In this document: one piece after another, positions 50,974 to 53,593 of the stretch
How positions within the stretch are numbered: the first letter of the stretch is position 1
Layout: every line of letters starts with the position of its first letter
Virus record (IMG/VR): IMGVR_UViG_3300023108_000037
Span: 1-53,593 of that record
DNA length: 53,593 nucleotides
Origin: a virus
Strand: one strand, 5' to 3'
The notes under the pieces: generated by a model
Database searches by the model: none
Seen by the model: the letters and a program-made list of their open reading frames with translations, nothing else
Told to the model about the DNA's origin: nothing
Position numbers and translations under genes: made by a program

Positions 50974-51645
50974 TCAAACGAACCATTTAGTATCATAAGT
51001 TGAGTCTACACAACCATATTGACCAGTCGGTACAAAATTAAATGCCAACGAGTAACGAGGTTTTTTGCCACGGTGTAATCCGACACGATGCTGCAAATAA
51101 GCAGGAAAAAATACAACCTGACCGTGCTTCGGACGATACCAACTAGAACCAGCGGTATACTCATTGTCATTTACTACGGGATGAATAAAGAAACTTCCAA
51201 GATGATCGAGTGGAGAGAAGAAACCTAAATCTCCTCCGTCTTCCTCATAGTCATCAAAGTAAAGAACTCCAGCATAGTAGCAGTTCTTATGAAAGTGTCT
51301 TTCAGAAAATCCACCAGGAAGCGTCTTCGTAATCCATGAGGTGGTGATACGAAACTCCTCCTCATACCGAAAGAAGTCTTCAGTAATCTGATTGAATCTA
51401 AACTCAATCTCTTTCTTTACTTCTGGATAGAACTCTAAAATCCTGTGATTGATAGTCGCATAAGATTTTGCGACATGACCAATCTCTTCACGATATGAGT
51501 TATCTTCTGTATAGAATTCTGGGAATGATTCGTTGTCAATATAATTGTACTTTTCGGGTTCAATCAAAGAGCACAGTTCATCCTTTACATCTGAAACAAA
51601 CAGATTTGAAGGAAATAACGGTACTGCATCATAAGTTTTGTTCAT
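50974..51645 (-). CDS. 2OG-Fe(II) oxygenase-like protein
   Basis: 223 residues from the ATG at 51645. A TTG 24 bases upstream would read through the AGGAGG signal and is rejected. The C-terminal half is a double-stranded beta-helix: ERHFHKN with His117/His119 as likely first metal ligands, YYAGVLYFDDYEEDGGDLGFFSP, then GQVVFFPAYLQHRVGLH with His186 and RYSLAFNF with Arg197 for 2-oxoglutarate. This is the layout of phage and bacterial 2OG oxygenases that end in FP..L.H.V......R.S..FN. Substrate unknown; hydroxylation of a virion or host protein is inference. It overlaps the 62-residue gene by 17 bases. Confidence 0.82.
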   Translation of the reverse strand: MNKTYDAVPLFPSNLFVSDVKDELCSLIEPEKYNYIDNESFPEFYTEDNSYREEIGHVAKSYATINHRILEFYPEVKKEIEFRFNQITEDFFRYEEEFRITTSWITKTLPGGFSERHFHKNCYYAGVLYFDDYEEDGGDLGFFSPLDHLGSFFIHPVVNDNEYTAGSSWYRPKHGQVVFFPAYLQHRVGLHRGKKPRYSLAFNFVPTGQYGCVDSTYDTKWFV

Positions 51646-51817
51646 AAAGTAATCTTGCCTCCTCGACAATCATATCGACATGTTCGTCAATGTTATCTTC
51701 ATTGAGCGTAGAAAAAATTTCATCGAGTCTATCCATAGAGATATACCCAATACTATTATAACCTCTTTCAATTGTAATAGCTTCGGCACGTTCTAATGCC
51801 TGCATTGAATAGTCCAT
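51629..51817 (-). CDS. Small helical protein of unknown function
   Basis: 62 residues from the ATG at 51817, five bases after the stop of the fibre-like gene. An upstream TTG at 51847 would overlap that gene and is not preferred. The protein is acidic and helical: YSMQALERAEAITIERGYNSIGYISMDRLDEIFSTLNEDNIDEHVDMIVEEARLLYEQNL. The arrangement of two helices around a short turn with a Glu/Asp-rich surface resembles small phage helper proteins, but I recognise no family. A weak AGAAATC precedes the start. It sits between the small fibre and the 2OG oxygenase and overlaps the latter by 17 bases. Confidence 0.65.
   Translation of the reverse strand: MDYSMQALERAEAITIERGYNSIGYISMDRLDEIFSTLNEDNIDEHVDMIVEEARLLYEQNL
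51658..51663 (-). promoter_or_regulatory. Shine-Dalgarno AGGAGG that sets the oxygenase start
   Basis: A perfect AGGAGG lies 12 bases upstream of the ATG at 51645. Because it would encode Arg-Arg in the longer TTG reading, it argues that the shorter start is the real one. The spacing is at the long end. Confidence 0.6.
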
Positions 51818-51822
51818 AAAAT

Positions 51823-52563
51823 TTACTGAAAGATTTCTTCCCACCAAAAGGTGCTTACGCCATATTCATAGTTAGTTCCAGTCGAAGCCACTGCTCTGTT
51901 CAGTCTATAAGTGTTGGCACTATTGCCATTGGCACCAAACATGATTGTATATGTTCTTTCATCGGTGCTATTTGGTTTGTCAACGTAAACAAAATTACTC
52001 ATTCTAGGAGTGCTAGAATCATCAGCATCGTAGAAATCACTAATGTAATGATTGTATTCTACAAGACCTTCTGCTGCATTCCGATTATATCCTTCATATC
52101 CAGTACGTCGGATAATGGTAGGAACCATATTACCACTCTCATCTTCAATTAACTCGGCAATCTTAAATCCAGTATTATGAGTATTTGGTTCACCAAATAT
52201 ATTCCAATGAATGACAATTAGACTATTTGTAAAATATGGAGTAATCGTTGCTCTTACAGGACTAATCTCTACAAAGTATTGTCCAAAAACGGTATCATCC
52301 GATGACCAGTTAACACCATTTGATGCTGCCGCTGTATAAGTGAAGTAACCATTTGTCATGCCATCTGCACGACCATAACCCCTTTGAACTACTTGACCTG
52401 TACGATAGTCAGATGCTTGAATACCAGCGTTAGGATCAGGTTTTCTTTGATATCTGGCTTCTACCTCATCCTTACTATAGACATCGGAGATTTGACCAGT
52501 TACTACTAGATTACCTTCGACCGTACTGAACTTACTATCTGTAATACCAGATTCTATTTTCAT
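51823..52563 (-). CDS. Small fibre-like structural protein
   Basis: 246 residues. The first 35 residues (FSTVEGNLVVTGQISDVYSKDEVEARYQRKPDPN) look like a short shaft and coiled segment, as in phage fibre ends. The rest is a beta-sandwich: GQVVQRGYGRADGMTNGYFTYT, FVEISPVRATITPYFTNSLIVIHWNIFGE and AYRL-type YRLNRAVASTGTNYEYGVSTFWWEEI. This last phrase is what I recall as the conserved end of many cyanophage virion or fibre proteins. It may form a receptor-binding or decoration domain; the exact role is inference. It overlaps the AbrB-like gene by four bases (ATGA). Confidence 0.72.
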   Translation of the reverse strand: MKIESGITDSKFSTVEGNLVVTGQISDVYSKDEVEARYQRKPDPNAGIQASDYRTGQVVQRGYGRADGMTNGYFTYTAAASNGVNWSSDDTVFGQYFVEISPVRATITPYFTNSLIVIHWNIFGEPNTHNTGFKIAELIEDESGNMVPTIIRRTGYEGYNRNAAEGLVEYNHYISDFYDADDSSTPRMSNFVYVDKPNSTDERTYTIMFGANGNSANTYRLNRAVASTGTNYEYGVSTFWWEEIFQ

Positions 52564-52733
52564 GACTTTCTCAGAATTAAGCAGTTGTCTTCTTCGTCAA
52601 TAATCCATTCTAAATCATCCCCTTCTTCCCATCCGAGATCTAAAATCATCCACTCGGGAATTACAATCATAGGATCCCCAGTTACAGGATCGACCTCTAC
52701 GGGTACAATTTCATGCCCATAATTTTTGTCCAT
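52560..52733 (-). CDS. Small AbrB/SpoVT-like protein
   Basis: 57 residues from the ATG at 52733, with GAGG seven bases upstream; a GTG at 52748 would add only five residues. The core, VDPVTGDPMIVIPEWMILDLGWEEGDDLEWIIDEEDNCLILRK, has the swapped-hairpin pattern of AbrB/SpoVT/MazE DNA-binding domains: a short strand, I.IP......LG...GD.L......D..I.L. Here it is strongly acidic in the last part, unlike typical DNA binders. It could be a regulator or an antitoxin-like protein, but no toxin gene is adjacent. It is the first gene of the long run after the leader. Confidence 0.68.
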   Translation of the reverse strand: MDKNYGHEIVPVEVDPVTGDPMIVIPEWMILDLGWEEGDDLEWIIDEEDNCLILRKS

Positions 52734-52908
52734 ATAGTTGATCCTCACACTGTTTTTATATATGGGAAAAAAATTTTGAAAACAAGTGAAATCGTTATAG
52801 CGATCTCGAATTGGGTCGTTTATAGCTTAGGAGGACCCATTAAATTATAAACCCCCATCGCAGGCACGAACGGCACAACGAAGGGGGCATAATACTGGCG
52901 AGACACTG

Positions 52909-52920
52909 ATAAGAACTGCC
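52909..52920 (-). repeat. Motif GGCAGTTCTTAT, copy 1
   Basis: Reads GGCAGTTCTTAT on the minus strand, 20 bases downstream of the perfect sigma70 -10 box. The same 12-mer, with Y at position 7, recurs at 52947-52958 and 53117-53128. Confidence 0.65.
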
Positions 52921-52938
52921 AACGGATTCACTGCCCTC

Positions 52939-52967
52939 ATTATAACATAAGGACTGCCAGTTGTCAA
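52939..52967 (-). promoter_or_regulatory. Perfect consensus sigma70 promoter TTGACA-N17-TATAAT
   Basis: The -35 TTGACA (52962-52967) and -10 TATAAT (52939-52944) both match consensus in full with a 17-base spacer. It lies between the 47-residue acidic gene and the AbrB-like gene. This points to strong host-polymerase transcription early in infection, in contrast to the late octamers elsewhere. Confidence 0.85.
52947..52958 (-). repeat. Motif GGCAGTCCTTAT, copy 2
   Basis: Sits inside the spacer of the perfect sigma70 promoter. It differs from copies 1 and 3 by one base (C for T at position 7). Confidence 0.65.
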
Positions 52968-52974
52968 CACTTAG

Positions 52975-53118
52975 TCACGCATAATACCTGACAGCTAACT
53001 GCTCATATTGGTCCTGCTGTGTATACTCATCGTCCTGCCAGTAGTCATCAACAACCTCACCCAAATCATAGGACTCGATGACACTCTCATAGTCGTCGTA
53101 AGTATACTCGTCCCCCAT
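52975..53118 (-). CDS. Small acidic Tyr-rich protein, 47 residues
   Basis: A short gene with ATG at 53118 and TGA at 52975. The protein has many Asp, Glu, Tyr and Gln (starts MGDEYTYDDYESVIESYDLG, ends QLAVRYYA). Eight of 47 residues are Tyr and sixteen are Asp or Glu. A good promoter lies upstream (TTGGCA-N18-TATAAT), but the Shine-Dalgarno is weak (AGGGGCAG). Function unknown. Small acidic early phage proteins often act on host proteins or mimic DNA; this is only a possibility. Codon continuity over 47 residues and the promoter are the support. Confidence 0.6.
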   Translation of the reverse strand: MGDEYTYDDYESVIESYDLGEVVDDYWQDDEYTQQDQYEQLAVRYYA

Positions 53119-53128
53119 AAGAACTGCC
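53117..53128 (-). repeat. Motif GGCAGTTCTTAT, copy 3
   Basis: Ends at the start codon of the 47-residue gene, so the same 12-mer overlaps an RBS here and a promoter spacer in copy 2. Confidence 0.65.
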
Positions 53129-53146
53129 CCTGAGTAACACTAACGT

Positions 53147-53176
53147 ATTATACCATATTTATCAGAAGACTGCCAA
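53147..53176 (-). promoter_or_regulatory. Sigma70 promoter TTGGCA-N18-TATAAT
   Basis: -10 TATAAT (53147-53152), -35 TTGGCA (53171-53176, five of six), spacer 18. It drives the 47-residue gene, 29 bases downstream of the -10. A late-like octamer GATAAATA (53156-53163) lies in the spacer, which would let the same site serve late transcription. A fourth, weaker GGCAGT copy overlaps the -35. Confidence 0.7.
53156..53163 (-). promoter_or_regulatory. Late-promoter-like octamer GATAAATA
   Basis: Seven of eight bases match TATAAATA, 38 bases upstream of the 47-residue gene and inside the spacer of the sigma70-type promoter. Confidence 0.45.
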
Positions 53177-53212
53177 ATTATCGGGGTTTTCTGATATTTC
53201 TGGTCCTGGGGG

Positions 53213-53241
53213 TTGACAACACTCGCTCTTCATAGTACACT
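53213..53241 (+). promoter_or_regulatory. Divergent plus-strand sigma70-type promoter TTGACA-N17-TACACT
   Basis: -35 TTGACA is perfect (53213-53218) and the -10 is TACACT (53236-53241, four of six) with a 17-base spacer. It points rightward, away from all the genes in the window, toward the window end. It is the only well-formed promoter seen on the plus strand. Confidence 0.6.
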
Positions 53242-53280
53242 CACTAAACTCACAACAACCCCGCACATTATCAAACATTA

Positions 53281-53452
53281 AAGTATATTTAATTAAACCT
53301 TTTTTAATAGTGGAAAAATATACCAAACCTGTTATTTATTTGTGTTTCTGAAGAGGTCAAATTACATCACATCCCTGTCTACAACTGGATGCGGAGTTTT
53401 ACATACTTTTTCCACAACTCCTGTGGAAAACTATCAATTAACCTGTGGAGAA
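53281..53452. other. Candidate replication origin: AT-rich DNA with four DnaA-box-like sites
   Basis: Four sites lie in 144 bases: AGTGGAAAA (53309-53317, one mismatch), TTTTCCACA (53408-53416), TGTGGAAAA (53422-53430) and TGTGGAGAA (53444-53452, one mismatch). TTTTCCACA is the form I recall for cyanobacterial DnaA boxes. The two perfect copies face each other around five bases. The AT-rich stretch at 53281-53310 would suit strand opening. No gene is seen across this stretch. Origin function is inference. Confidence 0.55.
53408..53430. repeat. Perfect 9-bp inverted repeat TTTTCCACA / TGTGGAAAA
   Basis: Two perfect arms are separated by ACTCC. No T run follows on either strand, so it is not a terminator. 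Each arm equals a cyanobacterial-type DnaA box. Confidence 0.85.
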
Positions 53453-53536
53453 AACATACACTTTTACCCCCAAATTACTTCGTTATTTCTCTAATTTTGT
53501 GCAAGTCCTCTGGGAATATCACGACCCGACATTGAC

Positions 53537-53557
53537 AGGACTTATGTAACAAGTCCT
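53537..53557. repeat. 7-bp inverted repeat AGGACTT / AAGTCCT with a nearby third copy
   Basis: AGGACTT (53537-53543) and AAGTCCT (53551-53557) flank seven bases. A further direct AAGTCCT copy lies near 53503-53509. The region 53460-53593 is otherwise without a supported gene. An ATG at 53587 and another at 53591 near the edge could belong to a plus-strand gene outside the window. Confidence 0.5.
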
Positions 53558-53593
53558 CCTGGACGGTTTCTGATATACAGAGAGAAATGTATG

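Larger units (their letters stand above)
52734..52974 (-). promoter_or_regulatory. Leader region with hairpins between promoter and first late gene
   Basis: This 241-base gap, without a supported gene, holds a perfect sigma70 promoter and an imperfect stem (CCCCCATCG at 52852-52860 against CGAAGGGGG at 52879-52887, one mismatch). It also holds a GGGTC / GACCC stem (52813-52817 with 52834-52838) and an AT-rich end before the AbrB-like gene. The first stem is followed by a few Us but no clean T run, so it is not called a terminator. A riboregulator role is inference. Confidence 0.5.

Noticed and set aside
51646-51669. TTG start extending the oxygenase by eight residues
   Set aside because: The added codons include the AGGAGG ribosome site, so the ATG at 51645 is preferred.
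52740-52752. CCTCACAC resembling the core of cyanobacterial Yfr1 RNA
   Set aside because: The match is only eight bases, the flanking stem structure is missing, and it overlaps the start signal of the AbrB-like gene on the other strand.
52840-52890. Sixteen-codon frame inside the leader hairpin, a possible leader peptide
   Set aside because: No ribosome site before its ATG and no repeated regulatory codons; a chance frame is as likely.
53333-53340. AATAAATA octamer in the non-coding right end
   Set aside because: The next gene start on that strand is more than 200 bases away, with another promoter in between.
53408-53430. The palindrome as a transcription terminator
   Set aside because: No T run follows on either strand and no gene ends next to it.
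53389-53535. Plus-strand frame of 48 codons through the DnaA-box cluster
   Set aside because: No Shine-Dalgarno, and the sequence is dominated by the palindrome and repeats; composition is not protein-like.

Overview
The window comes from a T4-like contractile-tailed phage and best matches a marine cyanophage of Synechococcus or Prochlorococcus. This rests on recognisable protein families in the T4 late order, on cyanophage-type expansions (a 4,522-residue gp7-like protein, a 2,354-residue DUF4815-type protein, a 1,679-residue fibre) and on several small proteins I associate only with cyanophages. The exact host cannot be read from the sequence. No RNA genes, CRISPR arrays or insertion sequences were seen.

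Every gene I can support lies on the minus strand, so the transcription order runs from the right end of the window to the left. Region by region, in that order: (1) 53119-53593 is non-coding. It carries a cluster of DnaA-box-like sequences beside AT-rich DNA, a divergent plus-strand promoter, and a sigma70-type promoter feeding a 47-residue acidic protein. (2) 52734-52974 is a leader with a perfect-consensus sigma70 promoter and hairpins. (3) 48888-52733 is an accessory block: an AbrB-like protein, a small fibre, a 2OG-Fe(II) oxygenase, a glycosyltransferase-like protein and small conserved proteins. (4) 24083-48860 is the baseplate block: gp25, gp6, giant gp7-like, gp8 and the giant DUF4815-type protein. 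(5) 15409-24055 holds two small structural proteins, a long fibre, and gp13, gp14 and gp15, with almost every junction a one-base overlap. (6) 10020-15406 is the packaging block: gp16, a Cys/Lys-rich mosaic protein, two others, gp17 and a zinc-finger protein. (7) 1664-9935 holds sheath gp18, tube gp19, portal gp20, prohead core, protease gp21, scaffold gp22 and capsid gp23, closed by a strong terminator. (8) 1-1487 holds a twin-CX3C small protein, a tail-tube-like paralogue, UvsY and the start of UvsW.

Together these genes build the prohead (gp20-gp23), package DNA (gp16/gp17), and assemble the neck, tail and baseplate. Recombination functions (uvsY/uvsW) follow at the left end. A T4-late-like octamer (TATAAATA or one mismatch) sits 22-60 bases upstream of twelve genes, which fits late transcription of the block with internal promoters.

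The most interesting items are the DnaA-box cluster at the right end (candidate origin), the repeated GGCAGTYCTTAT motif around the early-type promoters, a degenerate YHYH domain and a propeller-like segment inside the 4,522-residue protein, a GxGYxxPP repeat shared by four different virion proteins, the Cys/Lys-rich mosaic protein between the terminase genes, and the twin-CX3C gene isolated between two terminators.
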